This document shows positions 10,721 through 21,512 of a DNA stretch of 64,000 nucleotides, piece after piece. A program made the position numbers and the translations under genes. Under the pieces are notes generated by a model. That model was not told the origin of the DNA and ran no database searches. It worked only from the letters and a program-made list of their open reading frames with translations. The stretch is from NCBI RefSeq assembly GCF_026914185.1, contig NC_070558.1:2356001-2420000 (forward strand), written 5' to 3'. Numbering within the stretch: the stretch's first letter is position 1; each line of letters begins with the position of its first letter. This DNA is from Puccinia triticina. Its lineage: Eukaryota > Basidiomycota > Pucciniomycetes > Pucciniales > Pucciniaceae.

Positions 10721-11329
10721 GAGGGATGGAAGCTTAGACCAGAGGATAGGCAAGTATGAAGATATATGATGAAGCTAATGATAATTCGGAATGAAGAGTT
10801 GAGGTATTTATATATTTAACCTGAAAGAATATCTACTGTTGTCCAAAGAAGTCCAGAAATCCAATGTGGCCATGTGACTTGAAGAGGGTTGAATACTTGA
10901 GAAGAAAGTCCAGAATTCCTAGAAGAAGAGGATTTTATATGGGGTCCAGAGTCCAAAGGTCCAGAGTTCAAAAAGAAGAAAAGAAGGTTTTTAAAGCAAA
11001 GGAAGGGTGACCAGATTTTATATGTATGAAGTGGGTTTTATATGTAGGAATGGTTGGAGTATCTGAAGTAAGAAGGAGTCCCAAAGTGGCAAAAAAAGGA
11101 AAAAAAGTAGACCAAAGTGGCAAGTAGAAGTAGTCCAATGTGGCCAGAAAGGTGAAGTATATGTTTGAAAGATTTTTATGAATGAAGAATAATCCTAGTG
11201 GCATAAAGAGGAGTGAGGAATTTTTATCTGAGGTAGTGCTCATGAAGAGAAGGGAAAAAAATCTGAAGAAGGATTGGGGAAGGAGTGTAATTTCCAGATG
11301 ATAATAACAGAAAAAATCTTGAAGGGATA

Positions 11330-11460
11330 TGAAGGAGAGTAATTTTTAGATTAATAGAAAGAAAGGGTCTGAAGGGAGTTGAAGGGGAGTAATATTCAGA
11401 TTTAATAGGAATAAAGGGTCTGAAGGGAGTTGAAGGAGAGTAATATTCAGAAAAGAAAAG
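11330..11460 (+). repeat. Tandem ~60-bp units
   Basis: GAAGGGAGTTGAAGG with the following AGTAATATTCAG block is repeated about three times; it makes a minus-strand ORF (11224-11481) open by repetition. Confidence 0.75.
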
Positions 11461-11785
11461 AGGGGAGTAAGTTCCATCCATGATTATTTTATTTTCCTTG
11501 ATCCATAATCCCTTATCAGGTTCCCCCCCATTATGAGGTGACTAGAGGTCCTTATTTATACTAATTTTATTCCTGAGGATGTTGTTGATGCTCCATAACA
11601 ACGCTGATCCAGTTTTACTTGATTGGGCGCGGCTGCGGCGAGTCTGTTCCTAGGCGCAACGAGTAGATATCGCCAATCTTCGTTTTAGTCGTCCAAAACT
11701 CATGGGGTAAGGGAATAAAGAAAAGAAAAAAAAAAAAAAAAAAAAAGAAAGGGAAAAGAACTCAAAAGGAAAGAAAAATTAAACC

Positions 11786-12294
11786 GGGTCGTGCACCGGC
11801 GTCGAAAAGAGAGTGAGAAAACAACCAATCCGGGTCGCGCACCGGCGTCGAAAATGAAAGTCGAGCTTTGACCGCTCATAAAATCAAAACCGTCCGATGG
11901 AATTCGATAAAAATTTGATAGAATGAAAGGCCAGAGGGCAAGGAAAATTTGGCGCTAGAAATCAGCCCGAGTTGTCGTGTGCCGGTAACGTTCGAAAAGG
12001 AGAAGTCCGTAGGTCCGCGGGGCTAAGAAAATTCGATCCACGCCTTTTGAACGCTTGTATCTTTCGAACCGCTCGATGGAAATCCAAAGGTCCACCGCCA
12101 AATGAAAGGCAAGACCCCAGGAAAAAGTTTGAGCCATACGGCGGCTTTGGGAAATGAGCGCCGATACCTTTTCTAAAAGGATTAATGAAAATCCGGCCCG
12201 AGCGCGGCCGGAAGTAGAAAACCAAAGGAGAACCCGCCTGGATCGTGCACCAGAGTCGAAAAGAGTGTAGGGTCTGGGTCGTACACCAGCGTCG
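11786..12294 (+). promoter_or_regulatory. Four copies of a 19-base box upstream of the 12375 gene
   Basis: GGGTCGTGCACCGGCGTCG at 11786-11804 recurs at 11832-11850 (one difference), 12240-12258 and 12276-12294 (a few differences each), as two close pairs with 46- and 36-base spacing. All are in the same orientation and precede the start codon at 12375 by 80-590 bases. They look like protein-binding sites in a promoter. Alternatively they are relics of tandem duplication in untranslated sequence. Confidence 0.55.
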
Positions 12295-12374
12295 TCCATA
12301 GTTTCTTGAGCCCGTAGTCCTCGCAGAAATCGCCGAACTGCCCATTATTTTTCCCTAACTCGAAAACCAAAGCG

Positions 12375-13243
12375 ATGTCTTATCTTAATCCTATTATAAT
12401 TGAGGATAGCACTATTGAAGAAGAGCTGTTTCGTCCCCCAACTCCCAATTCCGAAGAAGACGCCGCCGGTATTCCAGTAGATAATTCTGATAACAGTGTT
12501 GATAATGCCAAAGACCCAGCCGAGTATTCCGACGACGAAGTTGATTATAATGGAGTACATACTCCTCGAATCCATCCCACCATGCCTGCTCAAGCCGCGT
12601 TTCCGGCCGAGAACATTCCTCTGCGTGGGGCACAGAACTTTTACCATGCCATGGAGCTTGAGTTCGTCGAATTCGCCACCGCTACTCATAGAGACGAGGA
12701 CGCCGTTCGAGCCGCCAAGGAACACTTCTTTGCTCAGTTCGAGGAGCACTACAACCGAGTAAGTTCTTTTATTTATTTTTAGAAGTAATTTTTAATACTA
12801 AAACGAGTTAATTTCTTTTTCTTTCTTTTTTTATTTATTTATTTCTTATGTGTAGATGATTGATTTATCCAACCTGCGTCCTGGTGACCGGGACGCCATT
12901 GCGAGATCCGACTTCGAGCGCCAAGTGCGCCGAGCTGATAATTTGCGCCTGCGCCGCCAAAGGAACCGCGCTAGCCGCCGCCTACGTCGTGAGAGGGAAA
13001 GAGAAGAGGCTGCTAGGAATAGGAGAGAGATGAATAGGGAAAGAGATGAAGAGGAAAGAAATAGGAGAGACAGAGAAAGAGCCAGAGAGAGGATTACTGA
13101 TTGTGAATGATACTAATGAAATTTTATGTTGTGATTATATACTAATTTTTACTTATTTATCTTTTTTTTTTTTTTTTTTGCAATTAGCCTGGGATCCTGT
13201 AGAGTGGGCCAGATTTAGAAGGGAGGAAGGGAGATTTATCTAG
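12375..13243 (+). CDS. Hypothetical Arg-rich coiled-coil protein, three exons
   Basis: Predicted exons are 12375-12758, 12856-13102 and 13188-13243, joined by GT-AG introns of 97 and 85 bases; the first has GTAAGT and a TGTGTAG acceptor, the second a weaker GTGAAT donor but a TACTAAT-like branch point, a long T tract and AATTAG. The product is about 228 residues: an acidic, Ser/Pro-containing first third, a middle helix-prone part, a strongly basic Arg-rich stretch (about residues 145-175) and a charged Arg/Glu coiled coil, ending in a WDPVEWARF-like tail. The basic-then-coiled-coil order suggests a nuclear nucleic-acid-binding protein, but it lacks a clear bZIP pattern. Family not recognised. 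If the second intron is not spliced the protein ends at 13110. Confidence 0.55.
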
Positions 13244-14600
13244 GGATTTCCTGCCTGAAATTCATTCCTACGCTCGCCCCGCACCCCCTATTGCTCATAG
13301 TACGTGTTGCTGCGCAGGCGACTGTCCCAGTCGCCCCTATTCCCGTTTTCATCCCCCCCCCCCTTTGTAACTACCCTTAAGTATAGTGATTAAGGAATAC
13401 AGTCAATTTAATCACCATAAAATCCCCCACATACCTATGAGCCTCGTGAGACCCCACCTTTTTTTTGACGCCGTTGAGGCGTGATGAGGCCCTCTTGGCC
13501 TCATTTTGCTACTGGTGGCTGCTATCCTGGCGCCACCTCTCCCATTGCCTGCAGTGCAGGCGTCAGGGACCGCGTGCATTGAGCCGCGGCATGAGAGCCC
13601 TGCCCATCGTCCCACCTGCGGATGCGGGAGACGGCTCAGGGGCGGACAGTCGCCCAGCCAAGGGCCTCCGATTGTACCTCCACGCGCCCTCACTGTCGTC
13701 GCCAACCAGCCAAGCCAGGCAGAGCCCTTGGCACCTGCCAAACCCCCACCCGGACGACCTAGGGGACGGGAAATTTTCCACGCCTATGCGGCACGCCCTT
13801 GTCCCCAAAGGCGTTGGGATGAGAGCCCACCAGGCGACCAAAAGACCCCCCAAAGGGGTGCACAGGTCATCAGCGATCAGTCATCATGACCGCCATGGCC
13901 CCCGCAAGCAGGACGCCAGGCAGGGCTCCAGGCGGTTGCGCGGGTCTGGCATTTTGATTGCAGACTCAGATGAGGCGCCACCCCCTCCTGGGCGTCCCCG
14001 AGGCGCCCATCTGGGGGCGTTTCCGGGGCGCCTGTGTCCAACGCCTGGTCGGCATTGCGAATTCCAGCGCCACGTGGGCGAAATTGACTTGCAGGGCCAC
14101 GGTGGCACCAGCGGCAACGATTGGGAGGCGCCCCAATCGTCCCGGTGTGTACACATGGCTGGCAATCCAACAAATGGCGCGAGGGGGAGGAACCCGGGCC
14201 AGTCATTAGGATGCCCAGGCACGCGAGGGTCCCGGGGCCTTCTGTTGGCGGCTCCGAGACTCGCACCGACCCAGTGTCGGCCATGGGGGCGGTGGCTCAT
14301 GTATGCGCCACGGCGCCCCGCGGTGTACTCGAGAGGGGGCGGGGCGCCACCAACTTTGAAAAAACAGCCACGCCAAATCAGCGCCCCTAATTTGGACCCA
14401 TAATTGCCACGCCGTGGCGCATACATGAGCCACCGCCCCCATGGCCGACACTGGGTCGGTACGAGTCTCGGAGCCGCCAACAGGAGGCCCCCGGGACCCT
14501 CGCGTGCCTGAGCATCCTAATGACTGGCCCGTGTTCCTCCCCCTCGCGCCATTTGTTGGATCGCCAGCCATGAGTCTTGAGACCACTACGCCCCGAGGGC
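13244..14600. other. GC-rich gene-free region
   Basis: From about 13440 the sequence is markedly GC-rich with open frames on both strands and all phases at once, which reflects composition, not coding. No domain was recognisable. A second GC-rich block of similar character lies at 42890-43430. A foldback (14154-14572) occupies its right part. Confidence 0.5.
14154..14572. repeat. Foldback with ~162-bp arms
   Basis: 14154-14315 and 14410-14572 are near-perfect reverse complements (CATGGCTGGCAATCC... against ...GGATCGCCAGCCATG), separated by a 94-base GC-rich loop. No target duplication is evident at the outer ends. Several long ORFs simply read both arms. Confidence 0.85.
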
Positions 14601-14732
14601 GGGAGGGCTGGTTTGTCCCTCGGGGGCCTCCATGCTGCCCTTGCGTCGCTCAGGCCTGCATCTCATGGCCGAGCCCCGGCTCGGCCTCGGGCCATGTCAG
14701 AAGGACATGCCCTCAGGTTCTTGGGACAACAC

Positions 14733-14848
14733 CGAACTTAACACAAGTCCCTCCCTGTGCTCGCGGGGCGCGAGGACCCTCCCACTTTTGGGGGGGACTT
14801 GTGCCTAATCTCCAACATTTGGCTTGAGGCTGCCCAGCCAAATGTTGA
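14733..14848 (+). repeat. Solitary end of a RecQ/DUF6589-type transposon
   Basis: CGAACTTAACACAAGTCCC at the left, a GC-rich foldback closing on GGGGGGGACTT, then TAAT..CCAA and a perfect hairpin (12-base arms, 14813-14824 and 14836-14847). The order matches the terminal repeats at 26449 and 33218 of the complete element. No partner end or coding region is found nearby, so it is a truncated or solo end. Confidence 0.5.
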
Positions 14849-15545
14849 AAAATGCCTTCTAACCCAAATATCACCGTATACCCCCTGATTTATTCACAGC
14901 CTCCTGTACCATTAGAATCCTCTTTCATTTCTACATAATCTCAGCGGTCCAAAACAACACCTACCGCCTTCCCCTAATAAAAAAATTAATGTAAAAATTT
15001 ACACCTGAGAGCCTATCCGGCCTGATGTAGAACGGATCACCCATCCGGCCTAAACACATGAAGATAAGGTTAGACATCAGACGTCAATACCCTTTTATGT
15101 GTATAACTTCCGCAAGCCACCTAAATTCTGTATTGACAAGAGACCTGTCATTCTTAAGTCAATACTGAAAAAACCCGTGAGAGTGTGTCCAACCTTGACC
15201 TTTGGATGATCCAATGGCTTCATTCATAGCTCAAGACAACCCCTCACAGGAATGGCCGCTGAGCGGCGATTTTGGGACAAATTTAATTGAAAAATATTTA
15301 CAAAAAAGCTGAGAAGCAGGGCTACAACAAGGTATAGGAGGCTTTGAATTTTGTGCTGAGAGAAATGAGTAAAAGAGATGTAAACACAGAAATCATGATT
15401 TTCCGTTGTGATGGACAAAAGCGGTCACTGCGTAGAAATGTCAGGACCCCGCTGCTCCAAGATGATTCCCAGGTAAAGTCGGGTGATCTGGAGAAACTCC
15501 GCTCCACAGTTCCGCCGTGTTGTTGGGCTCTGAGTGGGGTAAATA
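14849..15545. other. No gene recognised
   Basis: AT-richer sequence with no supported coding region. The last ~120 bases contain a CTCCGCTCCACAG style similar to DNA at 20900-21000, and both sides of Cop-1 belong to one earlier sequence joined at the AAATA target site. Confidence 0.5.
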
Positions 15546-16320
15546 TGTAAGATTCCACAGAACTAAGAGGTATATTTCATTATGAGAAAGACTGGTCTAT
15601 CTGACAGGCTCAGAGACTTAGAGAAAGAATGAAAAACAAGCTTTACCTAAGAGCGGAATCAGGGCCGGCTCTGGTAAAGAGATTGGGCTGTTGGGCAGCT
15701 ATACACGCGCAGTGGCGGTTGAGGGACAAGTACGTCTGGTATGGTCTGAGAACACTGCGCAGAGCGTCAGCGCTGAGACTTCAGTGAGTGAAGCTGTAGA
15801 GAAAGATGAGTTCTCTTACGGGGACTCAGTAGGCTTAGCGCTCCACACTTTAGCCAATCTGAGCTATGAGGTTGCAGGTGCTGCCGGCTCCTGCTATGTA
15901 CGCGGTGCTCCGGTCAGCTTCTGACAACCCTGGTTGGACTCTGCAGCGCAGGACTTACCTCCGTTAACGGGGTGGGTGATCCTGTCGCTGAGGCTTGGAC
16001 CTAATCGGTCTATGGCTTCGGAAGTTATTGAACTGTATCAGGAGTTAGAGTCCTGTCAGCGTAACGTTCCTAGCTGTGACAATCCTAGCATCTCGACTTA
16101 CCTTGTAGGTGTCTGAGTCTGCTTAGGTCGCTTAGGCACTCCGTCGATTGCTGACGTGGCTGGTTTGGAGCAGAGGATTAGCATTAGCTTAATCCTTCTG
16201 CCTGGGAGCAACATGCATATGCATGTGCCTAAGAGAAGCGCGGACTCCAGTCCCCCTTGCGGGGTTAGGGTTTAGTTCCTGCTGCTTCCTGCGCTCAGGG
16301 CCGAGGCCCGAGTCTTGACA
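15546..16320 (-). repeat. Cop-1 3' LTR
   Basis: On the plus strand starts TGTAAGATTCC and ends CCCGAGTCTTGACA; in the sense of the element it runs TGTCAAGACTCGGG to ...CTTACA. Small ORFs (15691-15924, 15934-16116) are repeated identically in the other LTR and are not independently supported as genes. Confidence 0.9.
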
Positions 16321-16332
16321 GCCCACCGTGCT

Positions 16333-17676
16333 TCAAGCTGGTAGGGTTGAAGCAATCTGAGAAGAGGGTTTTATGCCGATGGCGTCCAAGGCTCGGCGTA
16401 TGATTATCCGCCCAACCGGCCATGTGAGGAAATCGGCAGCATTGGCTTCTGGGCGAATGTACTTGAGCTGGATTAGTCGCCGAACCACTAGTTCTCTCAC
16501 AAAGTGTAAACGTATCGACGTATGCTTGGTGCGGAAGCTATTCTGCAAAGTTTTGCTTTTTTTTTTTTTTTTTTTTTTTTTTTGCTAGGTCGATGGCACC
16601 TCTGTTGTTGACGAGTACTTGAATGTTTTGCGGATTGTCCCGAGTTTTCACTTCAGAAATGAGATTTGATAGCCATGTGAATTCTCTACCGAGGTCCGAC
16701 AACGTGTTATACTCAGCTTCAGTTGTTGACAAGGAAACTGTGTCTTGCTTGGAAGATTTCCATGCGAGCAAGTGAGAGCCAGCCATTATGGCGAATCCAG
16801 TCAATGAACGACGAGTATCCGGACAATTCCCCCAGTCCGCGTCAACAAACGCTTTGAGAGAGTTGTCGGAGTTCTTTAATACGTGAGTACGAGAGTCTTG
16901 GTGCCAGAGAGGTAACGATAGTCCTGAACCGCGGCGTGGTAGTGAAGAATGCCCGGGTTTTCAAGATATTGAGACAGGGAGCTAACCGCATAGGCTATGT
17001 CTGGCCTAGTTAGAACGCCTAAGTAGTTCAGCGAGCTGATGAGTGCACAAAAGTTGATGCCCGTTTTGCAAAACTCAGTGAATTTGCTCTGATTAGCCTT
17101 TTTGTCATAGGTTTTGAATTCCGAGACCTTGTTGTCCGGTCCTAGTTTCTTACAAAACGCCCACGTTGCAGGAATTGGGGAGTCAGCAGGAGTGTGGAGC
17201 CGTTGTAACCAAACATCATGTTGCTTCATGTTGGCCAGTTCCTTCAACTCAGCCTCTCGCCAGTGCAAGGACTCCGTTGACTGCATCGCTTGTCGATGGT
17301 TCTGAGGCTCAGCAGTAGCGGTTGTGTGTAACGCTTGCCGACTGCTTTAATTGCGTATATTGGCGGGATCGATTTCGCTGGTGATCAATGTCGGGTGTCG
17401 CGATCCAATCACTTTAATGGTGGTGCGCGCAGGTTGATAACGATCTTGTTCTTGAGGTTGGCTTTGTTCATCCTCTTGCTCTTGCTCGTCGTTCTCTAGC
17501 CGCGGGCCCGGAACCGGTTTACTGAGGATGCGAGTAATGTCGTCAACTTCCTCTTGGTCCTCTTCCTCGTGCGCGCGCTGCTCCTCCAGCTCATCCTCCT
17601 CAGAGAACGGTAGCGGTTGCGCTTCAGTGAATGCTGCTAGCTTGTCCAAGTCATAGACGTTAAGGCTTCTGTGCAA
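16333..17676 (-). pseudogene. Cop-1 pol C-terminal remnant (linker, broken RT, RNase H)
   Basis: From 17676 an acidic Glu/Gln-rich linker leads to the start of the reverse transcriptase domain (LANMKQHDVW, ATWAFCKKL near 17150), but after a VSEFK segment the frame jumps directly to the thumb region (NYLGVLTRPDIAYAVSSLSQYL near 17030). The palm and its YVDD-type active site are absent. RNase H follows (SLSTTEAEYNTLS near 16710) and is then broken by a T23-27 homopolymer at about 16557-16583, which reads as poly-lysine and shifts the frame; the final HFVRELV...IRPEANAADFLT segment continues in another frame to 16333. No RT activity is possible. Confidence 0.85.
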
Positions 17677-17842
17677 GGCGGGGCAGCGAGGAAATGAGCT
17701 TTCATCGAAATTTGCATGCTTAATGGTGATAACAGAGGACTTGTCTTCAGGTTGATAGATGCGATATGACGTGAATTCATTGTTCTAGCCAAGCATAATC
17801 CCGTCCCAGGCTCGAACTTGGTCCCGCGATTGGCCTTGGGCT

Positions 17843-18943
17843 TCAGTATCCAGGCCCGGCATCCAAAAGGTCAAAAAAGCTTTCCGGGGCCATGTTGGCC
17901 TGCTTCATGAAAGTCCGAGTCATTTCAATAACGGTTCTGTTGGCTCGGAATTCGCCGCCACCGTCAGTAATCAGTTTTGTGATGCTGTTCCCGGTCTGCT
18001 TTTCAAAGAAAGTCTTGAACTCCAAAATGGCTGCTGGCGCATCGCTTTTGAGCTTGAGTATCTCGGTATGAGTGTCACCCGAATATTGATCGACCAAGGT
18101 CAGGAAATAGCGAGCGCCGCTGTTGGTTGCCGGTGAGATGGGTCCAACAATATCGGCGTGTACAGCTTCCAGGACAGTAGTCGCCGCTTTGAAGTGACTG
18201 TTGAAGGGAATTCGAGTCACCTTGCCTTCCATACAGGCGTCGCATGCCTTCGTGGCCTCAGGAGGATAGGTCTTGTCCAGCATGGACTCGATGCGCTTTT
18301 TACTGGCGTGTCCCATTCTACGATGCCACACGTCAAACTCGTTTGGTTTTGATGTTGCAGCCGACTCAGCAAGATTTGCGATTGGTCGTTTTAGCAGGTC
18401 GTTCTTGTAAGTCATGTAGACCAACAAGCTCAAAGATTGAATTTGTTGTGTTGATTATGAGAGCAGTTAGGTCGTCAATTATGACCTCGAAGCCGCAGGT
18501 GCCGGATTAATTACAGCTGAGTTTTACATAAGCTGGGCAAAAGAGATCAGGCATCGGGTGAGATTGGGCACATAAAGTGTTTCCTTCAAGACCACAGTAG
18601 CGCCGTTGTCGAATTTCAGAGTAGCGGAGACCTTAGCGATGGCAAACAACTCATTCTGATCCCATTTCTTTCCAGTAGCTATGCTCATCCGGACCGGGGT
18701 AGTCGTGTCGAACATGTCAATGGAGTTGAGCATGTGATGGCTAGCGGATGTTGACGGTAGAAGATGGCTCTTGCGCAGAGGTAGTGACAAGGCCAGTTGG
18801 AGGAGCGGTACGAGCTTTCTTATACATGCCTTGATGCAGTGTCCAGCAGTTCTCCTCCGTGTGAGACGTAGCCAGGGGGTTATGCTGCTTGTTTGTGCAA
18901 GGATGAGGATTGTATCTTCGCTTTTTCTGATTGTTACCGCCAT
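17843..18943 (-). pseudogene. Cop-1 protease and integrase remnant
   Basis: The upper part (18943-18524) holds a degraded aspartic protease: the expected DSGASHHM motif reads STSASHHM, so the catalytic aspartate is gone. After a stop at 18524 the lower part (18433-17843) holds the GAG-pre-integrase zinc-binding region (WHRRMGHAS...CDACMEGK) and the integrase core with the first two catalytic aspartates (HADIVGP and ITDGGGEF). The core ends before the final glutamate, with a deletion joining it to the linker at 17676. Confidence 0.85.
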
Positions 18944-19492
18944 TAGGCGGTCTTGAAGCTTGAGTTGCTAGAGCAGTAGAATTGCTGGTTTCCACAGCTT
19001 CGACTCGATTCATTGTGGCAAAAACAGAATCGTGATGCGCGATGTCGCGGAGCTTGGCAATTATTATCTTTGGATGAGAAAGCAATTCCGCGTTACTGAT
19101 GAGAGTTTCCATTAGGGACGGCCTTTTTCTCATTATGCGAGCGATGATGGTACAGCTAAGGATTGTATCCGGTACGTCCAGTCCCATTGCAGCGAATTCC
19201 GGTAGCATTGCTTCGAGTTGATACATTTATCAATTGATGTCATCCTCGTGCTGGATAGCTGAAGCGCGAACATATTCCAGCTTGACTTCTTCAGAGGCGT
19301 TTGCGGGGAGTGGATGCTTGATACATTTAAGTAGACTCTTGACCGCAAGATACGTCTTAACCTTTCGCTGCCAGATCGGAAATTATCACCGGTGAAGGTT
19401 GAGCATTTGAAGATGTCCCGATCATCGCTGACAGTTGTGATTGCGGGAGTCTTTGACAAAGATCCAGCGGGGTTCTGTCTAGTTCCGGCCAT
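18741..19492 (-). pseudogene. Cop-1 Gag, frameshifted
   Basis: An N-terminal segment (MAGTRQNPAG..., SDDRDIFKCSTFTGDNF) runs out of frame near 19420; the capsid continues in a second frame (YQLEAMLPEFAAMG, VPDTILSCTI, 19226-18741) and ends in a basic region with a CTNKQHN...HTEENCWTLH zinc-knuckle-like motif. It lies directly downstream (minus strand) of the primer-binding site. Confidence 0.75.
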
Positions 19493-19540
19493 TAGGATCC
19501 GCTCTTAATTCGTGGAGTTGAGATCGGTAGGTTCCGCGTC

Positions 19541-19554
19541 CGAGACTGTAAATC
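19541..19554 (-). promoter_or_regulatory. Cop-1 primer-binding site, tRNA-Tyr anticodon-arm type
   Basis: Immediately next to the 5' LTR the minus strand reads GATTTACAGTCTCG. Its complement is the anticodon arm of tRNA-Tyr(GUA), with loop CTGTAAA and stem AGA/TCT. Internal (half-tRNA) priming is known for copia and Ty5. The tRNA identity is inferred from the loop sequence alone. Confidence 0.55.
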
Positions 19555-20329
19555 TGGAAGATTCCACAGAACTAAGAGGTATATTTCATTATGAGAAAGA
19601 CTGGTCTATCTGACAGGCTCAGAGACTTAGAGAAAGAATGAAAAACAAGCTTTACCTAAGAGCGGAATCAGGGCCGGCTCTGGTAAAGGGATTGGGCTGT
19701 TGGGCAGCTATACACGCGCAGTGGCGGTTGAGGGACAAGTACGTCTGGTATGGTCTGAGAACACTGCGCAGAGCGTCAGCGCTGAGACTTCAGTGAGTGA
19801 AGCTGTAGAGAAAGATGAGTTCTCTTACGGGGACTCAGTAGGCTTAGCGCTCCACACTTTAGCCAATCTGAGCTATGAGGTTGCAGGTGCTGCCGGCTCC
19901 TGCTATGTACGCGGTGCTCCGGTCAGCTTCTGACAACCCTGGTTGGACTCTGCAGCGCAGGACTTACCTCCGTTAACGGGGTGGGTGATCCTGTTGCTGA
20001 GGCTTGGACCTAATCGGTCTATGGCTTTGGAAGTTATTGAACTGTATCAGGAGTTAGAGTCCTGTCAGCGTAACGTTCCTAGCTGTGACAATCCTAGCAT
20101 CTCGACTTACCTTGTAGGTGTCTGAGTCTGCTTAGGTCGCTTAGGCACTCCATCGATTGCTGACGTGGCTGGTTTGGAGCAGAGGATTAGCATTAGCTTA
20201 ATCCTTCCGCCTGGGAGCAACATGCATATGCATGTGCCTAAGAGAAGCGCGGACTCCAGTCCCCCTTGCGGGGTTAGAGTTTAGTTCCTGCTGCTTCCTG
20301 CGCTCAGGGCCGAGGCCCGAGTCTTGACA
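19555..20329 (-). repeat. Cop-1 5' LTR
   Basis: Second copy of the 775-base LTR, about seven substitutions from 15546-16320. It contains the promoter side of the element on the minus strand. The right boundary TTGACA is followed by the target duplicate AAATA. Confidence 0.9.
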
Positions 20330-20334
20330 AAATA

Positions 20335-21157
20335 AAGTAAAGCACGTAAAGTAATCCAGCTCCGCAAAGTAAACAGTAAAATAAAGCTCCGCCGCATAAA
20401 GAAGATAACTCCGCCACAAAACTCCGCAAAAACCGCAAGAAAACAGCCGTAAAGCAAGCACAACGGTAACACGTAAAGCAAGTCCGCAACGTACGCAAAG
20501 TAAAAGAAGCACAACAATCCGCAAAGTAAAGTAAAAACCGTAAAAGAGAGTCTGTGGGGAGTATGATGATGAATCCTTCCTCCCCCACTGTGGTTTTATA
20601 GAGAAAAAGGAAGAGAACTAAAAGATATCCTCCGCCCGCCTCCCACGCACGCCATCCGCTAACTCCGTTCACACACGCACACTCGTCATCCGTCAGGCGC
20701 TATACACACACGTACGTCATCCGCCAAGCTCCACTCTCACGCCAACACCTGTCGTCTCCGCCGCTTGCCTTCGACCGCCGTCAAACTCCTCTCTCTAGCT
20801 TCCACGCCCCTGTCTAGCCTATGATGTCAGGATCCCACACGCCGCCCTTCTGGCTGCCACGGCTTCCCCCAATCACCACCTCCGCTAACCAGTCCGCGCT
20901 GGCCTGCTTAGTCTGAGTCCAGTTCCGCCGTCGAGCTCTGCGCGCCGCCGCCTTCAGTTGTGCGCTCCGCTCCGCTCCGTTCCGCTCCATTTCCGCACCG
21001 TTTCCGCACCGTTTCCGCACCACCTGTGCGCCGCGCTGGTTGCTCCGTGGACAATTTGACACGAGTTCCAGAATTGATCACCACACCGTGTAAATATCTC
21101 TCAGCCTCAGGCGAAGATTGGGACATTAGTCCTAAGCCTCTCCGAGGAGGCGCGAAA
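20335..21157. other. Gene-free sequence with CCGCAAAGTAAA-like and CCGCACCGTTT repeats
   Basis: 20335-20540 is built of degenerate AAAGTAAA / CCGCAA words; 20985-21020 holds three tandem TTCCGCACCGT units. Minus-strand ORFs are low complexity. No domain is supported. Confidence 0.55.
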
Positions 21158-21512
21158 TGTTAGGGTAGGACGGCATAGGCAAGATCACAAAACCCTTTTT
21201 AGTCCATAATCATGTAGTTAGCCGGAAACCTAGTTAGTGTACCGGGGAACGTTTCCCCCGTTAGGGCTTGTAGCGTGTACTTAGCCTGGATGATTCTGCA
21301 CCCCGGCTTCAATCTCTTTCTTCACCGAGATTGGAGACCGGGACCCGCTAGTGCCGATAGCTAACTGCGACGGGGCTGTATTGTCCAGGTGAGTATTGTT
21401 TGGTTTCTGTTGTGCAATGTTACCGAGATTGGAGACCGGGACCTGCTAGTGCCAATAGCTAACTGCGACGGGGCTGTATTGTCCAGTACCCATTTGCCTC
21501 TGGCATCTTATA
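21158..21512 (+). repeat. Cop-2 5' LTR with internal ~65-bp duplication
   Basis: Starts TGTTAGGGTAGG and ends TCTTATA. A module beginning ACCGAGATTGGAGACCGGGA and ending GGGGCTGTATTGTCCAG occurs twice (about 21324-21390 and 21422-21486); the first copy is followed by a donor-like GTGAGT. The same arrangement occurs in Cop-3 LTRs. Confidence 0.9.

Larger units (their letters stand above)
9151..11785. other. Purine-rich repetitive gene-free region
   Basis: More than 2.5 kb in which the plus strand is dominated by A and G with few C; minus-strand ORFs here are low-complexity Ser/Pro/Phe translations. Local tandem repeats are listed separately. No domain, LTR pair or splice pattern could be supported. 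It may be a decayed LTR or untranslated part of a retroelement. Confidence 0.5.
15546..20329 (-). mobile_element. Cop-1: young but defective Ty1/copia element, TSD AAATA
   Basis: Two 775-base LTRs in direct orientation bracket 3.2 kb of coding remnants on the minus strand, and AAATA flanks both sides (15541-15545, 20330-20334). The LTRs differ at about seven positions (~0.9%), so insertion is recent, yet the coding part lacks nearly all reverse transcriptase. The simplest reading is that an already defective copy was mobilised by enzymes supplied elsewhere. Confidence 0.9.

Noticed and set aside
9191..11598. Single 2.4-kb solo LTR (TGTGAGG...CCATAACA)
   Set aside because: TG...CA ends can be chosen, but flanking 5-mers do not match and no second copy exists to support it.
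13465..14586. ORFs of 90-312 codons in the GC-rich block
   Set aside because: Open frames exist in all phases and both foldback arms encode the same peptides; this is composition and inverted duplication.
15691..16116. Two small ORFs repeated at 19700-20125
   Set aside because: They lie inside the two Cop-1 LTRs, so identity reflects LTR duplication, not gene conservation.
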